DNA from: Kineosporia babensis
Lineage (GTDB): Bacteria > Actinomycetota > Actinomycetes > Actinomycetales > Kineosporiaceae
Assembly (NCBI RefSeq): GCF_021129305.1
Contig: NZ_JAJOMB010000015.1
Span: 124,001-188,000, forward strand
Reading direction: 5' to 3'
Length of the DNA: 64,000 nt
This document shows, piece by piece, positions 39,099-46,736 of the stretch. The notes under the pieces were generated by a model, which was not told the DNA's origin, ran no database searches, and saw only the letters and a list, made by a program, of their open reading frames with translations. A program made the translations under genes and the position numbers. Position 1 is the first letter of the stretch. The number at the start of each line of letters is the position of its first letter.

Positions 39099-40169
39099 GT
39101 GACTTCAGCATGCCCCAACCCCGTCAAGGGAGTCGTGGTCCGAGTCGATCGAGGCATCGCCACGGTCGACCTGGGGCCCGGCGAGAACGAACCAGCAACG
39201 GACGTCGGCGACCCGTCGGTGCCTTCCGGCACCGTGCGGGCCAGCTGGGGAGGCAGCCTGCTGGCGGCCGTCCACGACGACCCCGATGCCGCCCCCACCA
39301 CCGGCGACCGGGTGCAATTGCGCTGGTGGCCGGACGAGCGGATCACCGTGGAGGCGGTCTGCCCCCGCAGCACGCTGCTCACCCGGGCCGACGCCGCCGG
39401 TACCACCCGCCGCCAGGTGCTCGCGGCCAACGTCGACGTGGTCGCGGTGGTCGAGGGCCTGCTGCCGGAGCCCAACCACAACCGCATCGCCCGGCTGCTG
39501 GCCCTGGCCTGGGCCAGTGGTGCCCAGCCGGTGGTGATCCTGACCAAGGCCGACCTCGAGCCCGAGGCACAGCGGATCGCGACCGAACTGCAGACCCTGA
39601 ACGCCTGCCCGGTGCACGCCGTGTCCTCCGCCGACGGCGAGGGCATCGAGCAGATCCGCGCCCTGTTCGCCGGCGGGCGTACCGTGGCCCTCCTCGGCCC
39701 GTCCGGCGCAGGCAAGTCCAGCCTGGTGAACGCCCTGTCCGGCGACAACCTGATGCGCGTCAACGCCCTGCGCCAGGACGGCAAGGGACGCCACACCACG
39801 GTCACCCGCGAGCTGCATCCGGTGGCCGGCGGCTACGTGATCGACGGCCCGGGCCTGCGTAGCGTCGGGGTGAACACCGCGGCGGGACTGGACGAGACCT
39901 TCGCCGACATCACCGCACTGGCCGAGAGCTGCCGGTTCGGCGACTGCGGCCACTCGGTGGAACCGGGCTGCGCGGTGATCGGGGCGATCCAGAGCGGCGA
40001 GCTGACCCTGGAGCGCTTCGAGTCCTACCGGGCCCTGGTGGCCGAGGGCTTCCGCCAAGAGGTGCGCCGAGACGCCCGGCTGCGCCACGAGGAACTCCGC
40101 AAGCGCAAGGTGATGCACAAAGCTCTGCGCCGCCAGTACCAGAAGCCCCCGGACCGCGGCCGCTGGTGA
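39099..40169 (+). CDS. rsgA: Ribosome small-subunit-dependent GTPase A
   Basis: Circularly permuted GTPase of 356 residues that helps late 30S ribosome maturation. An N-terminal OB-fold-like region (VKGVVVRVDRGIATVDLG) is followed by the permuted G domain: VVILTKADLE (G4), VHAVSSADGEGI (G5), LLGPSGAGKSSLVNALSG (G1), RHTTVTREL (G2) and VIDGPGLRSVG (G3). The C-terminal zinc motif is CRFGDCGHSVEPGCAV. The start is GTG. A short possible leader frame lies upstream, and a long hairpin 235 bases downstream may end its transcript. Confidence 0.95.
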   Translation: MTSACPNPVKGVVVRVDRGIATVDLGPGENEPATDVGDPSVPSGTVRASWGGSLLAAVHDDPDAAPTTGDRVQLRWWPDERITVEAVCPRSTLLTRADAAGTTRRQVLAANVDVVAVVEGLLPEPNHNRIARLLALAWASGAQPVVILTKADLEPEAQRIATELQTLNACPVHAVSSADGEGIEQIRALFAGGRTVALLGPSGAGKSSLVNALSGDNLMRVNALRQDGKGRHTTVTRELHPVAGGYVIDGPGLRSVGVNTAAGLDETFADITALAESCRFGDCGHSVEPGCAVIGAIQSGELTLERFESYRALVAEGFRQEVRRDARLRHEELRKRKVMHKALRRQYQKPPDRGRW

Positions 40170-40212
40170 AAGCCTGGACGGCTTGCCCGAGCGGGTCGGG
40201 CGCCCCCTGCGA

Positions 40213-40258
40213 TGCGTACATCGAGTACATCAGGTACCAGGTGTACACGATGTAAGCA
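40213..40258. repeat. 46-bp interrupted palindrome built on TACATCG/CGATGTA
   Basis: The two halves pair at 19 of 23 positions around a central GGTACC: TACATCG with CGATGTA on the outside, then GTACA with TGTAC. It is clearly less GC-rich than its surroundings. The nested TGTAC/GTACA arms and high symmetry suggest a protein-binding operator more than a terminator, since no T-run follows. The protein that would bind it is unknown. Confidence 0.6.
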
Positions 40259-40404
40259 GGCCACGAGGTTCCCTTTCGCCGCCGCAGAACATCCCCCGCT
40301 GTCCCCGCCCTGACCTTGCCACCACCCACTCACGCCACCCCGACAGTCCTGTCGCCCGGACAACCCGCACCATCTCCCAAGCCGGGCGCACCCACCCCAC
40401 AGCC

Positions 40405-40455
40405 ATGATCGGGAAGACAAAAACACGTCATAGCGTCTTTTGTCTTCCCGATCAT
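40405..40455. repeat. Perfect 18-bp inverted repeat with AAAA/TTTT inner arms
   Basis: The left arm is ATGATCGGGAAGACAAAA and the right arm is its exact complement, with a 15-base loop containing ACACGTCA. As RNA it would form a very stable hairpin and could terminate rsgA. Its shape, an 18-bp near-blunt palindrome with an ACACGTCAT loop, resembles short intergenic repeats that I recall from other actinomycete genomes, so it may be one copy of a dispersed family; only one copy is in this window. Confidence 0.7.
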
Positions 40456-40473
40456 CGGCTCTCGCGCTCGCCC

Positions 40474-40513
40474 GGAAGCGGAAGCGGAAGCGGAAGCCGG
40501 AGTCGGAGTCGGG
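40474..40513. repeat. Hexanucleotide repeat, four GGAAGC then two GGAGTC
   Basis: Four perfect GGAAGC units at 40474-40497 run into two GGAGTC units. It is non-coding. Such a short tandem array is prone to length change. Confidence 0.7.
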
Positions 40514-40698
40514 TAGGCGGCCGGCCCAAGCCTTGACCGTCCGGCTATGTCCATCTCGTCATCGTCTTCCCGGCCACCCTGCCACCGGGAGAAAGGTTCG
40601 TTCCCTGGCCGGGGTATTCGCCCTGAGGTCCTTGATATCTAGCGTGGCTGGTGAGGTTGTAGAGATTCCGGCCTCTGAACACGCACAAGGGGGCCAGG

Positions 40699-41367
40699 TT
40701 GCTCGAGGGATGGAGTTTCAATCCGCCGCCGCACTGGCCGCGTCCGCCGCGGGGGTGGATGCCGTCGGCCGACTGGGAGCCGGATCCTGACTGGGGGCCC
40801 GTTCCGCCGGGGTGGCAGCTCTGGGTCCCTACGCCCCCGACGCGACGTATCTGGCCGGTTCTGCTCTGCGTGGCCGGCGTGATCGCCTTGTCGGTGGTCT
40901 CGGTGATTTGGCTGCCGCGAATGTCCAATGCTGCACTCGTTGCCGGGTCGGACCGTGAGCATCCGGCCGATATGGGTTACCGGACAATGGGTTCCGTACC
41001 TGAACCACTGGCCGAGGGGACCCGGACGCCGGAAGTGGCCGAGGGGCCGCCGGTGGCGGCCACGACCGGGACGACGGCGCCGCAGTTTGAGAGCTGTGCC
41101 ACATTGACTTCTGCTTATCCGCATGGAATCGGCCTGCCGATGGCCGTCGACCGGCCCGGGCCGTACCGAGATGTCCGGCAGGAAACCGCAGTTCCGCCGT
41201 TCTTGCGCTCGTTCGGCGTTCCTGCCCGGCTCGTCCCGCCGGGCGGCCCCGGCCCGGCCGCGAATCCGAATCTGCTGCCGGTCAAGGACTTCGGGCGCAG
41301 CACGGCGCTTTACGGGGCCAACCAGGATCTGGACGAGGACCGGGACGGCATCGCCTGCGAGCGCTGA
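40699..41367 (+). CDS. Excalibur-domain protein with Pro/Trp-rich N-terminus and one membrane segment
   Basis: A 222-residue protein. Residues 1-50 are rich in Pro and Trp (GWSFNPPPHWPRPPRGW), a composition seen at the N-terminus of many actinobacterial single-pass proteins. Residues about 50-72 form one membrane segment (IWPVLLCVAGVIALSVVSVI). The extracellular part ends in an excalibur calcium-binding motif, DLDEDRDGIACE, with its partner cysteine in FESCATLTSAYPHG. The start is a TTG with AAGGGGGCC upstream; no better start was found. The role is unknown; the domain is typical of cell-surface proteins. Confidence 0.8.
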   Translation: MLEGWSFNPPPHWPRPPRGWMPSADWEPDPDWGPVPPGWQLWVPTPPTRRIWPVLLCVAGVIALSVVSVIWLPRMSNAALVAGSDREHPADMGYRTMGSVPEPLAEGTRTPEVAEGPPVAATTGTTAPQFESCATLTSAYPHGIGLPMAVDRPGPYRDVRQETAVPPFLRSFGVPARLVPPGGPGPAANPNLLPVKDFGRSTALYGANQDLDEDRDGIACER

Positions 41368-41810
41368 AACCAGACATGGGCGAATCGTTATGCTTGCATT
41401 GCTCGGTGTCGAGTTAGCTTGTCCTGTCGATGATTTGCCGACACGCCGAGCGCGGGCCGATACGCGCCAGCAGTTATCCACAGATTTCGCTTCCGGGGGC
41501 GAGATTGTCGCCACGGGCGCCTAGTATCAGTGGTGCCGGGATCGGTGCTCGGTGAAAAGCGCTGCAAGACAGGGGGACATAGTGCGTGCTATGGCGCAGG
41601 TCGCCTCCTGCTCCGCGGTGGTCAGGAGATGGGTGAGGGCAGGCAGAACGGTTGTGCCGGGGAGGTCCCGCTAGATGTGGATGTGTGCCGTCTGACCGGT
41701 TCGGGCGCTCCGGGCACGGTGAATGCCGTTCCGCCGGAGCGTGTCCGGAGTCACGTTTGGCTTTTGCCCAGGCCCGGCCGACCAGGGTGACGAAGAAACG
41801 AAGGAGTCCG
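41368..41810. other. Intergenic stretch, no gene supported
   Basis: It contains one perfect DnaA-box-like 9-mer, TTATCCACA, at 41474-41482, and a 30-codon frame at 41582-41674 starting GTG behind GGGGG. Neither is enough for a call: the box is alone, and the short frame has no recognisable sequence. The promoter of the next gene probably lies here. Confidence 0.5.
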
Positions 41811-42656
41811 ATGACGCAGTCCACCAGTACCAGCGAATGCGGTGATCCCGTCGAACCCGACGCCCTCGTGCGGGCCGGGTGCGCGGCCGCCGGCCGAGGT
41901 CACATCCGTGAGGCGCTGCGCCTGTTCGGTGCTGCGGCGCTGGCCGGTGACGGTGCGGCCCAGCTGAACCTGGGCAACACCTACATGCAGCTCGGCCGCC
42001 GGTCGGACGCGGCCGAGGCGTTCGCGGCGGCCCTGGCTGCGGGCGAGGAGGGGGCGGCCTACGGGCTGGGCCGCGCTCTGGAGGACATGGGCCGGGCCGA
42101 TGCCGCGCTGGAGGCCTACCAGCAGGCCTGGGCCGAGGGCGACGCCAAGGGGGCGATCGGCGCCAGCTGGATCCTGAGCGACCGCGGGCACCGGATCGAG
42201 TCGTTCGAGTTGCTGCGCGCAGCGGTCGAGCGCGGCAGCGACCTGGCCGCCGGGGTACTCGGGGTGCGGCTGTGGGAGGAGGAGCGGGCGCGCGAGGCCG
42301 AAGGGCTGCTGAGCCGGGCCCTCAGCCTGTACCCGCCGACCCGTCCGCCGCTGGCCGAGATGTACCTGGAGCAGGGCCGCGCCGCCGAGGCGCTGGCGGT
42401 ACTGCGAGAAGGCACCGAGGCGCTGGAGGTCGAGTGCTTCTTGCCGATGGGCAACCTGCTCTACGAGGTGGCCGACAACTGCGAGGCGGCCGAGGCGGCC
42501 TACCGGATGGGCCTGAGCCTGGGCGACGCCAACTGCCGGCTGAACCTGGCCCTGCTGCTGCGCGCCACCGACCGCGAGGCCGAGGGCATGACCCTGCTGC
42601 TGGCCGCGGTCGAGGCGGGGGACGAACTGGCCCGAAAGCACATGGAGATGGAATAG
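41811..42656 (+). CDS. Tetratricopeptide/Sel1-like repeat protein
   Basis: A 281-residue all-helical repeat protein, probably a cytoplasmic protein-binding scaffold. Repeats of about 34-36 residues run through most of the length, for example AAQLNLGNTYMQLGRRSDAA, AAYGLGRALEDMGRADAALE and PLAEMYLEQGRAAEALAVL. No catalytic motif, signal peptide or membrane segment is seen. The ATG start has AAGGAG 6 bases upstream, so I do not use the longer upstream frame. Partners are unknown. Confidence 0.8.
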   Translation: MTQSTSTSECGDPVEPDALVRAGCAAAGRGHIREALRLFGAAALAGDGAAQLNLGNTYMQLGRRSDAAEAFAAALAAGEEGAAYGLGRALEDMGRADAALEAYQQAWAEGDAKGAIGASWILSDRGHRIESFELLRAAVERGSDLAAGVLGVRLWEEERAREAEGLLSRALSLYPPTRPPLAEMYLEQGRAAEALAVLREGTEALEVECFLPMGNLLYEVADNCEAAEAAYRMGLSLGDANCRLNLALLLRATDREAEGMTLLLAAVEAGDELARKHMEME

Positions 42657-42765
42657 CGCCTGACCTTCAGGGTGCCGTCGTTGCTGCGTACCGGCATGCT
42701 GGTAGTCCTGGCAGCGGCTGGCAGCGGGCGAGTCACGCGCCCATCGGAAGGGGCGTGGTGGACGG

Positions 42766-44106
42766 GTGTCGGTGGGGGAACGCGCGGAGAGGGTGCACGA
42801 CCGGGTAGACCACTTCCAGCAGAAGCACCCGGTCGTCGGTTTTCCCCTGGCCGTCATCTACAAGTTCTTCGACGACCAGGGCGGCTACCTCGCCGCGCTG
42901 ATCACCTACTACGGCTTCCTGTCGGTGTTCCCGCTGCTGCTGTTGCTGGCCTCGGTCCTGGGCTTCATCCTCCAGGGCAATCCCGACCTGCAGCGCACCA
43001 TTCTCGACTCGGCACTGAGCCAGTTCCCGGTGATCGGTGACCAGCTCGGCGACCCGCAGGGCCTGCGCGGCAGCGCCACCGCCGTGGCGATCGGCCTGGT
43101 CGGCTCGATCTACGGTGCGCTCGGCGTGGCCAACGCCACCCAGAACGCGCTGAACACGATGTGGGCCGTCCCGCGCAACCGGCGGCCCAACCCGATCGCC
43201 GCCCGGCTGCGCAGCCTGTTCCTGCTCGCCGTCGGCGCCCTGACCTTCATCGTCACCGGCAGCCTGGGCAGCATCGGCACCAACGTCAACGGCTTCGCCG
43301 ACCTGCTCAACTTCAACGAGGTGCTGCGCCTGGTCTCCGGCCTGGCCGGCATCGCGCTGATCACCTTCTTCTTCATGTTCCTGTTCCGCTGGGGCACCAC
43401 CCGCCGGCTCACCCGTCTGGAGGTGTTGCCCGGAGCGCTCGCCGCGGCCTTCGTCTGGCAGGCGCTGCAGCAGTTCGGAACCGTCTACGTGGGCAGCGTG
43501 GTGCGCCAGGCCGACGCCACCAACGGAGTCTTCGCCATCGTCCTGGGCCTGATCGCCTGGATCTACCTGGCCGTCGTGGCCCTGCTGATCTGCGCCGAGG
43601 CCAACGTCGTGCGGGTCCGCCGGCTCTATCCCCGCACCCTGCTCACCCCGTTCACCGACGACGTGGACCTCACCGAGGCCGACCAACGCGCCTACCGCAG
43701 CTACGCTCGCGCCCAGCGCACCAAGGACTTCGAATGGGTAGACGTCGGCTTCGAGCACGACGGCCAGAACGCCACCGCCCGTCGGCGCCGGAGAACCGCC
43801 CGGGCCCAGGCCAAGGAGGCGCTGCGGGCGCAGGGCGCTCCGGGGGAGCAGAACCCAGATCCAGCAGAGGACGAGCGGACCGCCCCGGGCGAACCAGGCA
43901 CAGCTGACGAGGTTTCCGAGTCGGGTTCAGGGCCAGATCCAGTTACGGGTCCGGCGACAGACGCGGGCCCGGCCGGGGGTACGGAGCAGAACCAGAGTCT
44001 GGGTGCGGGCCGGAGTCTCGGATCAAGGCGCGGCAGAGGGCCGGCCGGCACCAGCATCCCGGAGACCAGGCCTGCCGAAGAACCAGGCGTTCCACAGCAC
44101 GACTGA
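42766..44106 (+). CDS. YihY/BrkB-type membrane protein with acidic/basic tail
   Basis: Second YihY-family member in the window, 446 residues. The core blocks KFFDDQGGYLAALITYYGFL, SIYGALGVANATQNALNTMW and IYLAVVALLICAEANVVRVR mark the more typical branch of the family, with six membrane segments. From about residue 340 on there is a basic stretch (TARRRRRTARAQAKEAL) and then a Glu/Pro/Gly-rich disordered tail. GTG start. It differs clearly from the other copy at 37.6 kb, so this is not a recent duplication. Confidence 0.9.
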   Translation: MSVGERAERVHDRVDHFQQKHPVVGFPLAVIYKFFDDQGGYLAALITYYGFLSVFPLLLLLASVLGFILQGNPDLQRTILDSALSQFPVIGDQLGDPQGLRGSATAVAIGLVGSIYGALGVANATQNALNTMWAVPRNRRPNPIAARLRSLFLLAVGALTFIVTGSLGSIGTNVNGFADLLNFNEVLRLVSGLAGIALITFFFMFLFRWGTTRRLTRLEVLPGALAAAFVWQALQQFGTVYVGSVVRQADATNGVFAIVLGLIAWIYLAVVALLICAEANVVRVRRLYPRTLLTPFTDDVDLTEADQRAYRSYARAQRTKDFEWVDVGFEHDGQNATARRRRRTARAQAKEALRAQGAPGEQNPDPAEDERTAPGEPGTADEVSESGSGPDPVTGPATDAGPAGGTEQNQSLGAGRSLGSRRGRGPAGTSIPETRPAEEPGVPQHD

Positions 44107-44273
44107 CCCGGTAGCGGGTGGCCAGCGCTGACCAGCACCACCCCGCTGGAGCGACGAACGGCCCGAACGAGCAGCCGGATTAGCATCCCGTTCGGAGGCC
44201 GTCCCAGGGATCATGTGGACCCGGGGAATCTCCACCCACCCGGACCACCCTGCCCTCAAGACCTGAGGAGGAC

Positions 44274-44679
44274 GCCGAGACGTGGCACAGCTGGCTGCAC
44301 GACAGGGGAGAGCAGAACTTCACCTTCACGATCGAGCACATCGACGCCAAGCAGAGAGCTGGAGCACCGCAGTGCCTTTGGTGCACAACGGCCAGGAGTA
44401 CTTTCTGCCGGAGAACGACCACGACACCGGCCTCCAGGTGACCCCGCGTCCGCTGCGCTGGAAGATCGCCGGTGGCTGGACCGGGCGCACGCTCACTGCA
44501 CTGCACGGTGCGCCGGCCCGGATCCGCACCCGGATGGCATCGGCGTGGTAATCAGTTTCGGCCCGATCGACCGGGACGTGAGCACACCGTTCCTCCTGAA
44601 CGGCACCTGGGTGGACCTGCTCGACGCCGGGTTCGAGTCCGATCAGCCCTGCATACTGTGCCGTCTGCACGTTCCCTGA
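44274..44679 (+). pseudogene. Decayed gene read in three successive frames, family unknown
   Basis: Three adjoining segments each have strong third-position G/C bias and protein-like sequence, but in three different frames: ETWHSWLHDRGEQNFTFTIE (about 44277-44352), VPLVHNGQEYFLPENDHDTG to WKIAGGWTGRTL (about 44370-44500), and GIGVVISFGPIDRDVSTPFL to the stop at 44679. Two frameshifts would explain this. A Shine-Dalgarno-like GAGGAGGA precedes the first segment, but its frame has no standard start codon. It lies 12 bases before emfourin and may once have been co-transcribed with it. I do not recognise the protein. Confidence 0.55.
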
Positions 44680-44691
44680 AAGGGGGCCCGG

Positions 44692-45009
44692 ATGCTCGTC
44701 ACCCTGCACCGCAGCGGTGGTTTCGCCGCTGTTCCCGGTCTCAGCCGAAAACTGTCGGTGGATACCGCTAGTCTTCCCAAAAGTGAGGCCGAGGAGCTCG
44801 AGTCGGCGGTCCGGGCGGCCCGGATCGCCGAACTTGCGCAGCAGTCCGAGGCCACACGGTCAGCCCAGTCTGCACCCACGGCGGGTGACCGCTTCGTGTA
44901 CCACCTGAGTGTGAAGGACGGAACCACCAGTCATGCGGTAGCCGTCACCGAGCCCTTCGCGGACCCGGCGATGGAGGCCCTGATCGATCTGCTGTCGTCA
45001 TATTCGTGA
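44692..45009 (+). CDS. Emfourin-type inhibitor of protealysin-like proteases
   Basis: A 105-residue cytoplasmic protein. The opening LVTLHRSGGFAAVPGLSRKL, the central SEAEELESAVRAARI helix and the C-terminal ATDRFVYHLSV-like strand (GDRFVYHLSVKDG), ending PAMEALIDLLSSY, match the emfourin family, whose founding member inhibits the M4 protease protealysin of Serratia. The gene directly precedes an M4 protease of the protealysin type with 16 bases between, which is the known arrangement of the pair. The ATG has GGGGG 5 bases upstream. Confidence 0.85.
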   Translation: MLVTLHRSGGFAAVPGLSRKLSVDTASLPKSEAEELESAVRAARIAELAQQSEATRSAQSAPTAGDRFVYHLSVKDGTTSHAVAVTEPFADPAMEALIDLLSSYS

Positions 45010-45025
45010 GCCAAGGGGGAGCGAA

Positions 45026-46252
45026 ATGAACGCATCGCAACGACCTGTCGCCGGCCACCCGAACCTCAAACTGGGGCTGCACCACGTGCTCCCGCCGTAC
45101 ATGCTCGAGCACCTCGCCGAGAACGGCCCGCAGGAGCTGCGCGAGGCCGCTCTGGTCGACCTGGGCATCGACCGGCAGTTGCGGGGCGCCCGGGTGGCGC
45201 AGCCGCTGGCCCGGATCGGCACCGCCGCGGAGGCGGCCGACACCACGCCCAACCGAACCATTTTCGACGCCGGCAATCGCCGCACCCTGCCCGGCGACGA
45301 GGTACTGCGCGAGGGCGAGGCCCCGGTGGACGACGTGGCCGTCACCGAGGCCTACGACGGGCTCGGCGCCACCTTCCGGTTCTGGTGGGAGATCTTCCAG
45401 CGCAACTCGATCGACGCCAACGGCCTGCCGCTCGATGCCACGGTGCACTACGGCCGCGACTACGACAACGCCTTCTGGAACGGCGAGCAGATGGTGTTCG
45501 GCGACGGCGACGGCACCCTGTTCAACCGCTTCACCGTCGCGATCGACGTGATCGGGCACGAACTGGCGCACGGCGTCATCGGGGCCGTGCGCGACCTGGA
45601 GTACCAGGACCAGGCGGGCGCGCTCAACGAGTCGCTGGCCGACGTCTTCGGCAGCCTGGTCAAGCAGCACGCGGCCGAACCGCAGATCACCGCCGAGGAG
45701 GCGGACTGGCTGATCGGCGCCGGGCTGCTGGCCAGTGCGGTGCAGGGAGTGGCGCTGCGCTCGATGAAGGAGCCGGGCACCGCCTACGACGATCCCAACC
45801 TGGGCAAGGACCCGCAACCCGCCTCGATGGCCGACTACCAGGAGATGCAGGAGGACAACGGCGGGGTGCACGTCAACTCCGGCATCCCCAACCGCGCCTT
45901 CTACCTGGCCGCCATCGGCTTCGGCGGCTACGCGTGGGAGAAGGCCGGCCGCGTCTGGTTCGCCACCCTGTCCAGCCCGGAGCTGACCACCACGGCCACG
46001 TTCACCGAGTTCGCCACGATCAGCGTGGCCCGGGCCGAAGAACTGTTCGGGGTGGAAGGCCGGGACATCGTGGCCGGCGCCTGGACCGAGGTGGGCGTAG
46101 AACTCGCGGTCGGAGAAGCTGCCGGGGAGACCGAGGAAGCGACCACGCCGCAGACCGGGGACCTCACCGAAGACCAGGTCATCGACGTGACCGGGGACAA
46201 GACCGTAGACGTGACCGGAATCGAAGGAGAAACGAAAGCGGCGCAGAACTGA
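45026..46252 (+). CDS. Protealysin-like M4 metalloprotease
   Basis: Zinc metallopeptidase of the thermolysin family, 408 residues, without a signal peptide. The short propeptide carries the protealysin-type PPYML motif (residues 23-27). Zinc ligands are His178 and His182 in GHELAH and Glu202 in NESLADVFG; the transition-state histidine is His282 in GGVHVNSG. After about residue 350 there is an acidic extension with short repeats (QVIDVTGDKTVDVTGIEG) not found in protealysin, ending in AAQN and a TGA. The bases beyond the stop keep repeating the last codons, with TGG in place of TGA. It is probably controlled by the emfourin encoded just before it. Confidence 0.92.
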   Translation: MNASQRPVAGHPNLKLGLHHVLPPYMLEHLAENGPQELREAALVDLGIDRQLRGARVAQPLARIGTAAEAADTTPNRTIFDAGNRRTLPGDEVLREGEAPVDDVAVTEAYDGLGATFRFWWEIFQRNSIDANGLPLDATVHYGRDYDNAFWNGEQMVFGDGDGTLFNRFTVAIDVIGHELAHGVIGAVRDLEYQDQAGALNESLADVFGSLVKQHAAEPQITAEEADWLIGAGLLASAVQGVALRSMKEPGTAYDDPNLGKDPQPASMADYQEMQEDNGGVHVNSGIPNRAFYLAAIGFGGYAWEKAGRVWFATLSSPELTTTATFTEFATISVARAEELFGVEGRDIVAGAWTEVGVELAVGEAAGETEEATTPQTGDLTEDQVIDVTGDKTVDVTGIEGETKAAQN

Positions 46253-46368
46253 GACGCGCAGAACTGGGACGCGCAGAACTGGGACGCGTACAGCTGGAGG
46301 CGGCGGCGGACTGGGACGCGTACAGCTGGGGCAGCAGCGAACTGGGCAGCGTGAAGCGAGCCACATAG
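46241..46368 (+). repeat. 15-bp repeats continuing the protease frame beyond its stop
   Basis: GCGCAGAACTGRGAC occurs three times head to tail (46241, 46256 and 46271), followed by a diverged GCGTACAGCTGGAGG. The stop codon of the protease is the TGA of the first copy; the other copies have TGG, so the ancestral reading would give an Asn-Trp-Asp-Ala-Gln repeat. A second GCGTACAGCTGG occurs 32 bases after the first, out of frame. Past the stop, the frame stays open to 46354, and the +1 alternative stays open to 46368. Confidence 0.75.
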
Positions 46369-46479
46369 CGCTGAACCGGTGAAGACGCCGGACGGGCCGG
46401 GGAGGTCGGTCCCCGGCCCGGTGCGTGTCCCAGGGGCGGGACTTCGTCGGGTGGTGCAGACCCGCGCGGTCAGGCGCGC

Positions 46480-46679
46480 GGGGTGGTGCGGTGCGCGCTG
46501 TGGGGAGCGTGCGGGGTGGTGCGGTGCGCGCTGTGAGGGGCGCGCGGGGTGGTGCTGTGCACGCCGTGAGGGGCGCGCGGGGTGGTGCTGTGCACGCTGT
46601 GGGAAGCGTGCGGGGAGCGGTGCGCTGCGCGCTGTGGGGAGCGTGCGGGGTAGTGCGGTGCACGCTGTGGGGAGCGTGC
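46480..46679. repeat. 33-bp minisatellite, six units
   Basis: Six head-to-tail units, five of 33 bp and one of 35 bp, each beginning GGGG-T-GGTG or close to it and ending AGCGTGC or GGCGCGC. Units differ from each other at a few positions, mainly G/A and C/T changes. The array lies between the convergent stops of the M4 protease and the M15-type peptidase. Read on the minus strand, the units would give an 11-residue Thr/Ala/Pro/Arg-rich repeat (TACTAPPRAPL), but no gene covering it is supported. Confidence 0.85.
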
Positions 46680-46694
46680 GAGGTGACCCGGGTG

Positions 46695-46736
46695 AAAGCC
46701 AGGTCAGGCGTAGTAAAAGCCAGGTCAGGCGTAGTA
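46695..46736. repeat. Perfect 21-bp tandem duplication at the end of the M15-type gene
   Basis: AAAGCCAGGTCAGGCGTAGTA occurs twice with no gap. The copy nearer the gene holds its last two codons and the TGA stop; the second copy repeats Tyr-Tyr-Ala-stop just behind it. The protein is unchanged by the duplication. Confidence 0.9.

Larger units (their letters stand above)
40170..40698. other. Structured intergenic region after rsgA
   Basis: About 530 bases with no convincing gene on either strand. It contains three separate structures: a 46-bp interrupted palindrome, a perfect 18-bp inverted repeat with a T-rich side, and a hexanucleotide repeat, each listed on its own. The last 150 bases before the excalibur gene hold its likely promoter but no box that I can name with confidence. 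Confidence 0.6.

Noticed and set aside
40183-40215. Sequence resembling the D-arm of a serine tRNA (GCCCGAGCGGGTCGGGC) after rsgA
   Set aside because: No matching acceptor stem, anticodon arm or proper T-arm follows within 90 bases.
41474-41482. DnaA box TTATCCACA as part of a replication origin
   Set aside because: Only one box, no cluster, and no dnaA, dnaN or parAB genes nearby.
46480-46679. The 33-bp repeat array as a CRISPR
   Set aside because: The units are contiguous with no unique spacers, and no cas genes are present.
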